Origin: Magicicada septendecula
Lineage: Eukaryota; Arthropoda; Insecta; Hemiptera; Cicadidae
Direction of reading: 5' to 3'
NCBI GenBank assembly: GCA_034769895.1
Contig: CM068367.1
Coordinates: 1,312,449,046-1,312,513,045, forward strand
Length of the DNA: 64,000 nucleotides
Both the position numbers and the translations under genes were made by a program. The notes under the pieces are model-generated. The model was not told where the DNA came from, did not search any database, and saw only the letters and a program-made list of their open reading frames with translations. Positions 37,185 to 49,351 of this stretch are shown here, piece by piece. The stretch's first letter is position 1, and each line of letters opens with the position of its first letter.

Positions 37185-40100
37185 CTCCTATTGGGGGTTC
37201 TTATTTAAAATTATTATGTTTATTATTATAATCGAATTTACGTTACGTTTAAATTAACTTGAAACAAAATAAAAGAGTGGTTGTTGTTTAAAGTTTAAAT
37301 TCGTGGTTAAAATATTAAAAGTCTCATTAAAACAAAATTCATCTATGGGTGAAGTGTTCCTTTGAGATAACTCAATGTTGAGAATGGTTATTTCTACTTG
37401 AAGGTGACTAATGTAGTAAAGTATTTTACCATACAACATTCAAGTTACTCACAGTGTTTACAATGGTTTAAATACTCTTGTTTTTTAAAGAATTCCCTTG
37501 TATTAAATAAAAATAATGAAGTTGATTATATTTAAATGTTAGATTAACTTAAGTTAAAATATGAAGTATAGCAGTTGATTGCTTGATAATAGTTCTCGTC
37601 TGGTTGAAACTAGTAGTAGAAACTTCTTCTGATTACAGGTAGTCTGAGTAAGTCAAGTCCCGTAAAGTCTGGACAATATTATAAACAAACATATACTTTT
37701 ACGTACCTGATTGCGTTTACTTGAAGTTCACTAAACTGTCAACTCAGCTTACATTCATCAACTCCCTTTGGTTGCAAGGTTATGTCACCTTGTTTATTAA
37801 ATTAGTGGGCGCCACACGGATTTATTTAGGGAAAATCCCGTGTAAAACCCATACATAAAAATTAATAGATGAAAAGAAAATTTAAAATAGTTGAATACCA
37901 CTTTTTGGCAATGCTATTCCAATATGTCAAACACAACAGAAGGTTGTTTAAGTTTATTAAAAGAAAATATTTAATTATTCAAAAAAATAATAAAATAAAT
38001 CAAATCAGGTGATGCTGTTAATAATGGGTTTATTTGCACCCTTATAGTGAATTCAAAAAATACACATAATGTAAACATACAAAGTTGTACAATGAAAAGT
38101 TAATTATTATATGCCTCATTCGGCTTGCTCAGAACATGAATTATGAATCTGGTTAAGTCCAGATACTATTTATTTTTAATATAAAATTATTACAATTATT
38201 AATATTAGTATTATTGTTATTTTTATTATTATTATTATTATCTCAGTTGTGAATTCTTTGAGACACGAAAGAAAACAATTATGCCTACACAGTATCCAAT
38301 GATACAATTGATCAACAAAGTTTGAAGTTACTTTTACCAAGTAATTAAAAAAAACGATCTATTGGAAGATCGTGCGTTTCATCAACGCTTGCTTTTTTAA
38401 TGACAATATTATTCAATTGAGAGCCCTTACAACTAACATATAGCTTACTTACTAATAACAAATTTGAATAATAAATCGAAACGTGGTGTAATCTTAAATA
38501 CTGTTTTTGCGTTTTGCGTCAGTACAGGTTATGGTAGCAAAAATACAAGTTATTGCACTCAGATCAAGATTAATAATAATTGCACTTTTACCTTCAGAGT
38601 TTTAATTATTTTAATTAAAACCTTTTATCACTTAAGTAATCGGATTATAGTGATTACTTTATTTCGGCACTAATTCGCACAAGAACAGAATAATGCGATC
38701 CTCTTCTGATTAAAATGGATCGTGAATAATGACAATAAATTATTTTCTGTTCGTCATTCCCGCACAAAATTAAAATAAACTGCACTTGAACACTGTTGTT
38801 GGTTGATGATGAACTTGAAGTAAAGTTTCTCGTTGTTAACTATTGGTTCCGGAGTACAAGGTAGCTGACGCTATGTGTTATAAGAAAAACGTAGCGGAGA
38901 CGAGCGTACGTCTGTTCTGCTTGTTAGTTAGTAAAGGTCTCTGTCAAAATTCGCTGGTTTGTCTTTATATACCCCTCTTTTGGATTGGGCTTAGGTAAAA
39001 TTATCATTTTATAACTAATTTTCCTATTGGTCCAGACAGGTGAGACGAGGATGACGTATCACTTTTTGGCGGTTGGTAACGGTTTTTCTAACTGTCAAAT
39101 GTTGAGATGATTGACAGGTCGCTTCTGTTGTCATTGTTATTATTATTTGTACTCAGATTCCTGATGTACATTTATACAATGATGCTAACAGTTTTAATAC
39201 GCTTAATACCGTCACGATTGAGTTGATATTATTATCAAATTAAAGATTGTTTTGTTTCCTTTAAATTGATATCACTCGATCTCGAATTACCTTCACTTTA
39301 ACCGACATTGTTAGAAAATCAATGTTCGGGTACACTATTCTTACTGTCGTCTGCTCTTTATGAGTCGCCGATTTTACACTTTTGGTTAACCTTTCTCGTA
39401 TCCACATAACATTTTATCAATCAAATGTTTATGTGCGGACACCATTAATACTGTACTGACGTTTTTTTTTTCACTGAACATTACTTGTACACCTTAATTC
39501 TATACATAGTAATAAAAGATCCTACTGACTATGACATTTCGTTTACCGTTAGTTTGTTTTAAGCTACTATTTACAATTAAAATTATGGCTAAACCTATCG
39601 TCTCAATAACATTTTTCGTTATGTCAATGCATAACCATAGTTCTTGTGCATTTTATTTTGCACTGGTGATAATTAGTGATAGTCATTTTATTGACTAATG
39701 TTTGGTCTAAGTTTGTTAAGTGTATCGCCTACACTGAAATTTGGCCTTAATAATGCCTATTGGTTCTCAATTCGGTAAATTATGGAGACATCTTATTTGT
39801 ATAAGATTCTCTTATATAAATAGCTCTCTTTTCTAATAGGTATATTTGATGCGGAAATACATCTTAATTCCTACAATATAGCCATTGTTAACATTGGTTT
39901 TGGCATTCATTATCTACTGTTCATTGTCACATTTATTATCAGAAAAATGCTGATTTTGCTTTCACAGTATTTAACTGCTCATTCGTTTATTTGTTGTTTA
40001 TAAATGACATTCGGTTTACATTAACCATTTACTGAATTGACAGTTGAATTTACGTTTATTCTGTCCATTAGTTCGTTTTAGTCTCAGTCTAGTTGTAGTG

Positions 40101-40276
40101 TCAAACAGCTATTGGGTTACTGTTTCACATGGCACTTCTGCTTTATTCTTCTCTCTTGGTTTCTTCTTTCTTGTTTATTTTGACTATTCTATACCTATGT
40201 ACATGGTTATTCTGTTTTTATGAAATCTGATAACATACACTTAGGTTAGGTGACATCTTGTGATGTTACGTATACA
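37185..40276 (-). repeat. LTR between units 6 and 7
   Basis: TATA box at 38964-38973. It matches the unit 5 LTR at every diagnostic site I checked. Confidence 0.55.
38964..38973 (-). promoter_or_regulatory. TATA box, unit 6 LTR
   Basis: GGTATATAAA on the minus strand; flanks identical to unit 1. Confidence 0.55.
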
Positions 40277-42116
40277 CCCTCTTTAAAATTGATCATTTGA
40301 AAAATTTATATTTTGTAAAATTATCAATTCATGTCAGTTTCTTAGTATACTTCAATAAAAAATTTTCTCTTGTATTCTCTGATTTTTTTAAACTTATTAT
40401 TGGTGTATTACTCTAGGTTGGCTTTTTATACAATGGTACAATTCTTAATTTACTAGTAATTTCAAGCTGCTTACTCTCTAAATCATTTAACTATAATGGA
40501 TCTTGTTTCTCAAGTTAATTATTCCCTGTTTTATTTACATTCTACTTTCTCATTACATATCTTTGCATTCGTGATCATTTTGATGGTTATTATAATTTAT
40601 ACCTCACAGATTCTTTCATAATATTCCTTGATATAATAAAACAATATAATTCCCTAACTGTAGTAGAGGTTTTGGAATCAGGGTGGCTCACTATGGCTAA
40701 CATCCTCTGCCGTTCCTCCCTACACATTCTCAGATCCAGAGGCATTACTCTTCTCTGTCTGAGTAAAAATAAACATTGCACCTGGCAATAGTTGCACTAT
40801 CACAACTCAAAAAAAAATATCACATATCATTCATATTCAATAATATAATATATTCACTATAATATACAAGGTATCAGAGGTTTTTATTTAGATCACATTT
40901 CTATCTTTATACTTGCTAACATACTTTCTTTCTTACAGGTAATTACTTCCTTTAGACTTGGTGTTTTTTAGCTATGCTTTTATCAGCTATATAGTTACTT
41001 ATTTACTAGTTAACAATTTGTTGTGGTTCATTTAAATATTTTTAAGATTATACACTGGTTTTGATGCTTATAGTACTTATGCATCCATTTGTTCTATCTA
41101 GAGTTCACAATATATTTCTGTTTTCACTATAGTCTATTAAATCTTTCTTAACGAGTTATATTCATCCTGAATTATCAGGCTTACATTGTTTGTATACTAA
41201 ATGGTTTTTTCTTTTTTTCTGATGTTCTCTGACATATTCTTATGATGTATCATATTTGATAATTGACAAACATTGTTCTTTCCTTTCATTTCATTATAAC
41301 AATAGTTATTCTTACAATTAATACTCTTTGTTATTTTTCTTCTCTACTCCTTCAAGTGATGGTGGTTTTCACTTATTCTGGATGATTTTATACACTATAT
41401 ACTATACTGTAATTACAATTTCATTTAACAATATACTAATATCTATTTCATAGACATTCTTGGGGTTTTCATGGTTTGTTTCACAAATATTAATTTTTCT
41501 TTCCTTACATTCCATAATAGTGTCCTTCTTTTTATTTTACACACTTTGTTATACTGCCTCTCTACTCCTTCAAAGGTTAGTTGGGTGAACCTTTATTCTG
41601 GACGATTTTAATTTAACATTTGAGTTTTATGAGAGGTATACAATAATCATTTTATAAACATTAGGTCACATAGAATATTCATCTGGTTACATATTTTTCT
41701 CTAGGTATAGTACAGTAATAGTATTTTGTTATTTCTCATTTGATTGACCTTATCTAATATTCTATCCCCTGGGGTAATAGGTCTGGTACATTTTCCTCAT
41801 TAACAAATGGTTTGGTTTACATCTTAAATCTACACACTTTTGTAACTTGATAAGGCGGATTGACTAGTTATAGCTAATCAGTCACCTTCAACATATTGTA
41901 GTTTAACCACAAATGAGTTTGTTTATAGTAGTGGTTTTTCCAATATATATATTTTACTTTTTTATAACATAAACGTATGGGTGAGGAATGTTGCTTCCTA
42001 TTGCATATTATCCCTCCTTAATATTAATCATTGCTTACTCGTCGGTATTCATGGGGTTATTTGTGCTCTTCCACTCTATTGGGTCTATAATTGGGGTATC
42101 TGACATATGTTCCGTA

Positions 42117-43709
42117 CTAGTGGTTTTGGAGATACCTTACTATCAAGCGGTTCTTCCACTTGGCGGCTACCAGATAGTCATTGGCTCCCCGTTTCCTTGC
42201 CTTTTTCCTCTCATCATCTTTGGTATTATTGTGTTCATTGTACTCTGGGCCTGGGCTATTATTGATGTCTGGCCCTTCTTCTAATCCGGATTGACCTTTG
42301 TTCATTTCCTGGTTGGATTCTTCCATCGCTTGGTCCCTCTTTTTCCGCATTTCCCTTATTCTTTGGGCGTACCTTTCAATAAGCTGGTCCAGTCGTTCTT
42401 GATCATTTTCCTTCTCCCTGTGAAGCTTCTTTCTTCTAGGAATATTCGCCTTAAATACCTCATTGTTTATGACCTTCTCCGTCATAACATAGTCAATGGC
42501 ATGTAACGTTGTTTTAATCGTTCCGTCATCTGGGTCATTACTTAAATGGTTTAATGATCGGTTATGCACTAAGGAATCGATTGATTTTGTTTGGTGTATT
42601 TTATTTGGTGGTACATTTAATTTAATTGGATTCTTATTTAATTTTTTACCCACGGTTTTATGGTGATTTATTTTTAATATTTTTATGAAGTCTTGTTTAT
42701 ACTTCTTACCATTGGTCCTTGCTCTATGACGAATAATTGGGTTGTCTACGAAGTTAATTAATCCACTCCTAGTCATTTCTAATATTTCCTTTGTAATCCT
42801 TGTTTTCTTAGAGCGTATTATTCTTTTTATCTTTGTCTCTTTCTCGCCTGTCTTCTTAATTATCTTGTTCCTTACATTTTTAATGATAGTTTCTTTATGC
42901 TGAGTGTTCTCTTCATTCCTATGGTGTGTATCCGCAGGCACCAATGCTTTCGAGTCTTCTTTATCCTCAGTTTGGTTATCAGTGTCTTTGAATTGTATAC
43001 TTAATTCTTCCATGGATTCATCATTTGATAATTCTCCTATCTCTGAGTCGTCATCGTCCTTTCCTTCTTCCTTATTCTCCGGCTCTGGATTCGTTTGTTC
43101 CATGTTTTCGTCTTCGGATACCTTCCGTTCTTCTCCCCACTTCCGGTTATTCATGTCATCCATTTTTTGGCTAATTTTCATTAAGGTGGTGTTCAATTCT
43201 TTTCTAATTGCTTGGCTGTTATCGTCGATTTTAGCGTTCAGCGCGTCTATAGACTTATGAGTATCGTCAATCCTTTTATTTAGGTCCTCCTTTATCGACT
43301 CTATATTTCTATTTAACACCTCGACATTCATTTGATTTTCTTCCCGGGATTTCTTACCATCTTCTTTTAATGTTTCCATATTTTTATTCATCGCGTCATT
43401 CAGTTTTTTATGAGATTTCTTACCGTCTTCCTTTAATTCCATCATTATCTTCATCATCGCTTCCCATCTCATCTCTTCAGTCGGTTTGTTTGGCTGTGGG
43501 GTTTCTTCAGGCCGTCTGGGTTGGTTGTCTACTGTCACTTCTACCTCTGGTTCTACACGAGGCATTTCGTCGGTACTAGTTTCAACATTATTGATTGTAA
43601 TAACTTCCATCTCGTCTGTGGGTTGCTCTTCGTATGTATCTACATCCCGTTGCATTTCTCCTACCCTACTGTCCTTATATCTTGTATCGTACTGGTGGGT
43701 GTGCGGCAT
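42117..43709 (-). CDS. 530-aa coiled-coil ORF, unit 7
   Basis: Full length; the same predicted protein as units 5 and 6. This copy lies directly downstream of the array's outer 5' LTR, so it is the one whose transcription would not have to start in an internal LTR. Confidence 0.7.
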   Translation of the reverse strand: MPHTHQYDTRYKDSRVGEMQRDVDTYEEQPTDEMEVITINNVETSTDEMPRVEPEVEVTVDNQPRRPEETPQPNKPTEEMRWEAMMKIMMELKEDGKKSHKKLNDAMNKNMETLKEDGKKSREENQMNVEVLNRNIESIKEDLNKRIDDTHKSIDALNAKIDDNSQAIRKELNTTLMKISQKMDDMNNRKWGEERKVSEDENMEQTNPEPENKEEGKDDDDSEIGELSNDESMEELSIQFKDTDNQTEDKEDSKALVPADTHHRNEENTQHKETIIKNVRNKIIKKTGEKETKIKRIIRSKKTRITKEILEMTRSGLINFVDNPIIRHRARTNGKKYKQDFIKILKINHHKTVGKKLNKNPIKLNVPPNKIHQTKSIDSLVHNRSLNHLSNDPDDGTIKTTLHAIDYVMTEKVINNEVFKANIPRRKKLHREKENDQERLDQLIERYAQRIREMRKKRDQAMEESNQEMNKGQSGLEEGPDINNSPGPEYNEHNNTKDDERKKARKRGANDYLVAAKWKNRLIVRYLQNH

Positions 43710-43873
43710 GTTAATTTTTTCGTGTCTACCGGGCTAATATAAAATATAAAAATATATTTATTTAATATTTTGTAAGCCACACTAGTTGGTGCGCCAATTT
43801 ATAACACTAAATTACCGTGTGTGTGTTTCGTGGTTGAATCTGCCACACGTTGGATGCGTCAATTTATAACACT

Positions 43874-46800
43874 CTCCTATTGGGGGTTCTTATTTAAAAT
43901 TATTATGTTTATTATTATAATCGAATTTACGTTACGTTTAAATTAACTTGAAACAAAATAAAAGAGTGGTTGTTGTTTAAAGTTTAAATTCGTGGTTAAA
44001 ATATTAAAAGTCTCATTAAAACAAAATTCATCTATGGGTGAAGTGTTCCTTTGAGATAACTCAATGTTGAGAATGGTTATTTCTACTTGAAGGTGACTAA
44101 TGTAGTAAAGTATTTTACCATACAACATTCAAGTTACTCACAGTGTTTACAATGGTTTAAATACTCTTGTTTTTTAAAGAATTCCCTTGTATTAAATAAA
44201 AATAATGAAGTTGATTATATTTAAATGTTAGATTAACTTAAGTTAAAATATGAAGTATAGCAGTTGATTGCTTGATAATAGTTCTCGTCTGGTTGAAACT
44301 AGTAGTAGAAACTTCTTCTGATTACAGGTAGTCTGAGTAAGTCAAGTCCCGTAAAGTCTGGACAATATTATAAACAAACATATACTTTTACGTACCTGAT
44401 TGCGTTTACTTGAAGTTCACTAAACTGTCAACTCAGCTTACATTCATCAACTCCCTTTGGTTGCAAGGTTATGTCACCTTGTTTATTAAATTAGTGGGCG
44501 CCACACGGATTTATTTAGGGAAAATCCCGTGTAAAACCCATACATAAAAATTAATAGATGAAAAGAAAATTTAAAATAGTTGAATACCACTTTTTGGCAA
44601 TGCTATTCCAATATGTCAAACACAACAGAAGGTTGTTTAAGTTTATTAAAAGAAAATATTTAATTATTCAAAAAAATAATAAAATAAATCAAATCAGGTG
44701 ATGCTGTTAATAATGGGTTTATTTGCACCCTTATAGTGAATTCAAAAAATACACATAATGTAAACATACAAAGTTGTACAATGAAAAGTTAATTATTATA
44801 TGCCTCATTCGGCTTGCTCAGAACATGAATTATGAATCTGGTTAAGTCCAGATACTATTTATTTTTAATATAAAATTATTACAATTATTAATATTAGTAT
44901 TATTGTTATTATTATTATTATTATTATCTCAGTTGTGAATTCTTTGAGACACGAAAGAAAACAATTATGCCTACACAGTATCCAATGATACAATTGATCA
45001 ACAAAGTTTGAAGTTACTTTTACCAAGTAATTAAAAAAAACGATCTATTGGAAGATCGTGCGTTTCATCAACGCTTGCTTTTTTAATGACAATATTATTC
45101 AATTGAGAGCCCTTACAACTAACATATAGCTTACTTACTAATAACAAATTTGAATAATAAATCGAAACGTGGTGTAATCTTAAATACTGTTTTTGTGTTT
45201 TGCGTCAGTACAGGTTATGGTAGCAAAAATACAAGTTATTGCACTCAGATCAAGATTAATAATAATTGCACTTTTACCTTCAGAGTTTTAATTATTTTAA
45301 TTAAAACCTTTTATCACTTAAGTAATCGGATTATAGTGATTACTTTATTTCGGCACTAATTCGCACAAGAACAGAATAATGCGATCCTCTTCTGATTAAA
45401 ATGGATCGTGAATAATGACAATAAATTATTTTCTGTTCGTCATTCCCGCACAAAATTAAAATAAACTGCACTTGAACACTGTTGTTGGTTGATGATGAAC
45501 TTGAAGTAAAGTTTCTCGTTGTTAACTATTGGTTCCGGAGTACAAGGTAGCTGACGCTATGTGTTATAAGAAAAACGTAGCGGAGACGAGCGTACGTCTG
45601 TTCTGCTTGTTAGTTAGTAAAGGTCTCTGTCAAAATTCGCTGGTTTGTCTTTATATACCCCTCTTTTGGATTGGGCTTAGGTAAAATTATCATTTTATAA
45701 CTAATTTTCCTATTGGTCCAGACAGGTGAGACGAGGAATGACGTATCACTTTTTGGTGGTTGGTAACGGTTTTTCTAACTGTCAAATGTTGAGATGATTG
45801 ACAGGTCGCTTCTGTTGTCATTGTTATTATTATTTGTACTCAGATTCCTGATGTACATTTATACAATGATGCTAACAGTTGTAATACGCTTAATACCGTC
45901 ACGATTGAGTTGATATTATTATCAAATTAAAGATTGTTTTGTTTCCTTTAAATTGATATCACTCGATCTCGAATTACCTTCACTTTAACCGACATTGTTA
46001 GAAATCAATGTTCAGGTACACTATTCTTACTGTCGTCTGCTCTTTATGAGTCGCCGATTTTACACTTTTGGTTAACCTTTCTCGTATCCACATAACATTT
46101 TATCAATCAAATGTTTATGTGCGGACACCATTAATACTGTACTGACGTTTTTTTTTTCACTGAACATTACTTGTACACCTTAATTCTATACATAGTAATA
46201 AAAGATCCTACTGACTATGACATTTCGTTTACCGTTAGTTTGTTTTAAGCTACTATTTACAATTAAAATTATGGCTAAACCTATCGTCTTAATAACATTT
46301 TTCGTTATGTCAATGCATAACCATAGTTCTTGTGCATTTTATTTTGCACTGGTGATAATTAGTGATAGTCATTTTATTGACTAATGTTTGGTCTAAGTTT
46401 GTTAAGTGTATCGCCTACACTGAAATTTGGCCTTAATAATGCCTATTGGTTCTCAATTCGGTAAATTATGGAGACATCTTATTTGTATAAGATTCTCTTA
46501 TATAAATAGCTCTCTTTTCTAATAGGTATATTTGATGCGGAAATACATCTTAATTCCTACAATATAGCCATTGTTAACATTGGTTTTGGCATTCATTATC
46601 TACTGTTCATTGTCACATTTATTATCAGAAAAATGCTGATTTTGCTTTCACAGTATTTAACTGCTCATTCGTTTATTTGTTGTTTATAAATGACATTCGG
46701 TTTACATTAACCATTTACTGAATTGACAGTTGAATTTACGTTTATTCTGTCCATTAGTTCGTTTTAGTCTCAGTCTAGTTGTAGTGTCAAACAGCTATTG

Positions 46801-46963
46801 GGTTACTGTTTCACATGGCACTTCTGCTTTATTCTTCTCTCTTGGTTTCTTCTTTCTTGTTTATTTTGACTATTCTATACCTATGTACATGGTTATTCTG
46901 TTTTTATGAAATCTGATAACATACACTTAGGTTAGGTGACATCTTGTGATGTTACAATATACA
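43874..46963 (-). repeat. Outer 5' LTR of the array
   Basis: TATA box at 45650-45659. Changes found only here include a T-to-A in the ATT run near 44911, an extra A near 45737, C-to-T near 45757, loss of one A near 46002, G-to-A near 46013, C-to-T near 46290, and a different terminus (TGTATATTGTAAC instead of TGTATACGTAAC on the minus strand). The exact end is therefore ambiguous between 46956 and 46963. The sequence beyond it is Gypsy pol. Confidence 0.6.
45650..45659 (-). promoter_or_regulatory. TATA box, outer LTR (unit 7)
   Basis: GGTATATAAA on the minus strand. The box is intact even though this LTR is the most diverged, and would drive the first unit of the array. Confidence 0.55.
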
Positions 46964-49343
46964 TGATTCTTTCAAAACATTTGCACACTTTTTTGCACCA
47001 AAATGACCATACCTTATATGACAATCCCAAACAATTTTATCTATTAACCTCTCGGGTATAACTAACCTCCAATCACGCTCCCCACTATCTACTTTTTTAA
47101 ACAAAATGCCTTGATATACTTGAAATCGCTCATTATATTCAGATCCCTCTACCTCTGTCTCTAAACTAACAATTACTTTACCCAATTTACTTTCCGATCT
47201 TTGCATGTTTTTAATATCACTTAATTCTTCACCAAAAATTCTATCTTCTCTAGTTAATCTAAAAATTTCTATTTCTTTAAGGTCCCTACCAGTTTTATTG
47301 TCTATAACATCTACTCTAGAAAGTGTATCTGGTACCTTATTATCTGACCCCTTTATATACTCCCAGGAAAAGTTATATTCTTGTAAGGCTAATACCCACC
47401 TGGTTAATCTGCTATGTGTCAGCTTACATGAATTAAGGAATGATAATGCCTTGTGGTCCGTTCGGATTATCGTGGTATTGCCTAGGATGTAGGTCCGGAA
47501 TTTACCCACGGCGAACACAATACTTAAGAGTTCTTTTTCTGTCGTCGTATAATTTTTCTCAGCCGACAACAGCGATCTACTGGCGAAGGCGACCGTCAGA
47601 TGTTCCTTGTCGCAACCCTCCTGGTAGAGCTCCGCCCCTAGTGCTACATTGCTGATTCATCATGATCATGTGACTAAACTTTCTCTTAATTTCATTAAAC
47701 GCATTTCGTTCCGTATCGCCCCATCTCCACTGTTTATTCTTCTGCAGTACAGCACTCAGTTTGGATGTTGTGTGTGCGTAGTTCTCCTGAAATTTCCTGT
47801 AAAAATTGCATAGGCCTAAAAAACTTTGTAATTGCTTAATGTTTTTAGTTTCGGGGAATCGCATTATGGCTTCTACTTTGTCAGGGTTGGCTAATATCCC
47901 CTCCTGTGTAATAATAAATCCTAAGAAATGTATTTCTGTCTGCAGAAATTTAGACTTGTCCCAATTCACTGTTAAACCCCCTCTTTGTAGCTTATCTAAT
48001 ACATATTCTATGTGTTCTAAATGTTCAGTGAATGTTCTAGAAGCTATCAAGATATCATCGACATACACGGTTAAAAAATCTAAATCCTTCGGTTGTAAAA
48101 TATTATCTAAACATTTAATAAAACTGGCAACACTGGTGTTTAATCCAAAAGGTAAGCGTTTGAACTGGTAATTCTTACCGTTAAAAAGAAAAGCCGTGTA
48201 TTTTCTGCTCTCTGTTGCTAATGGCACCTGCCAGTATCCAGCTGTCAGGTCTAAGGACGTCATGTATTTGACTCCGCTGAACTTCTGTAAAATCTCATTT
48301 ATGGGTTCCGGAGATTCCCTGTCAGGTATAATAATTTGATTAATTTTCCGAGCATCTAAACATAACCTTACCTTGCCATCCTTTTTTATCACTACTACCA
48401 AAGGGTTTGAGTAGGGTGATACTGAGCGTTCAATTATGCCTCCCTGCATCATCCGGTCTAGTTCCTCCTGTACAGCCCTCCTCTTTGAAAACGGCACCGG
48501 GTAGCTCCTCTGCATGTATGGTGCATGGTCCCGAACTTTCAGCTCGCAGATGTAGTCCTTCGCTTTCCCTGGTGATTCATCAAACACCTCTCTGAACCGC
48601 TCCACAACTGCCCACAGCTCCTCTCGCTGAATATTTCCTACAACTGTATCTTCATTAAAAAATTTGTCAGCTCTATCTGCCCACACACGCTCATGCATTT
48701 CTCCCTCCTCATTCTCTAGGCTATCACTCTCTAGACATATATTTATCTTGGTCTCTATCTCTCTATCGCTTATCTGCTTATGTAACATTTTTATTCCCGT
48801 GACTTTAGCTTCATTTACTACTTTCTTAAACTCTATTCTGACTGGTTTATTCCCCTTTTCAAACTTTACTGTTTGTTTATTGAAATCTATTACTGTTCCG
48901 TGTCTTTCCAAAAAATCATTTCCCAATATTACATCTAGACTCAACCCTTTAACTACTAGGAAAGTGTTTTCAAATTCAACTTCATTTATTAAAATATTTA
49001 ATTGTACTTGTCTGGTTATTCTCTTACTTCTCACCCCAGTTACCCCCACTACTGTAACCCCGGCAACTGGTAATGATGGTATATTCTTGTTTAACTCTTT
49101 TAATTCACCCATAACATTTTCAGAAATTACTGAGATCTCGCTACCGGTATCAGTTAAAGTTTTACAATTCTTACCTTCAATGTTAATTGTCACCTCAGTC
49201 AATCCTGCTCTACGTTCCATCACCTTGTTCTCCTCTTCTTCTAACAATTCTTTCGCCATGTCCATCTTGATAACGTTGTTCGCGTATTCGTTGATTACTT
49301 GGACCCGGTTCTCCGTTGACAATGGTTGGGCCCGCTTCTCCAT
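46952..49343 (-). pseudogene. pol: Gypsy Pol: protease, reverse transcriptase, RNase H, cut-off integrase (broken)
   Basis: The first frame (49343-47577) holds aspartic protease (LTDTGSE, Asp65-Gly67; later ILGNDFL at 139-145) and reverse transcriptase (about 280-480; Asp365 in the LDL motif, LPFG at 397-400, YVDD at 427-430). At about 47655-47680 the frame shifts. Between the end of RT and the next RNase H motif only a few codons remain where Gypsy elements usually have about 18, so some 40-45 bp appear deleted, taking the first RNase H Asp. The second frame (stop at 46952) has the other RNase H motifs (TEKEL, RTDHKAL, PDTLSR) and then the first His pair of the integrase HHCC finger, before ending in the array LTR. 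Read-through would still lack an active RNase H and all of the integrase core. Confidence 0.88.
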
Positions 49344-49351
49344 TGTCTTCC

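Larger units (their letters stand above)
33451..40139 (-). mobile_element. Array unit 6
   Basis: ORF intact. Near 35030-35049 a short block is rewritten (GTATTTTGTTATTTCTC in place of GTATTTTCTTATTAAATC), a multi-base change shared only with unit 7. The LTR is like that of unit 5. Confidence 0.75.
40140..46825 (-). mobile_element. Array unit 7, the outermost on the right
   Basis: ORF intact. The unit shares the rewritten block (about 41719-41740) with unit 6. Its LTR is the outer 5' LTR of the whole array and is the most divergent of the seven, with several private changes listed under that LTR. The remaining 130 bp of repeat (46826-46955) complete this LTR. Confidence 0.75.
1..46955 (-). 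repeat. Tandem array of seven ~6.69-kb LTR-element units
   Basis: The same block recurs head to tail with starts at 1, 6686, 13374, 20069, 26761, 33451 and 40140, followed by the first 130 bp of an eighth unit, after which the sequence changes abruptly into Gypsy pol. Periods are 6685, 6688, 6695, 6692, 6690, 6689 and 6686 bp. Units are nearly identical but carry private substitutions and small indels, so this is not one unit copied by the assembler. The left end lies outside the window, so seven is a minimum. I infer LTR-internal-LTR repeats because each unit has a TATA promoter, a PBS-like site, one ORF and a polypurine tract next to a sequence starting TG, all in the order expected on the minus strand. 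A plain macrosatellite derived from such an element is the alternative. Confidence 0.93.

Noticed and set aside
1-46955. Array as an assembly artefact
   Set aside because: Units differ by private indels and substitutions with an ordered pattern, which repeated copying of one read would not create. The exact copy number still needs long reads.
1-46955. rDNA, histone or other multigene tandem cluster
   Set aside because: No rRNA, 5S or histone sequence is present; the single ORF is not a known housekeeping protein, and LTR-type signals are present.
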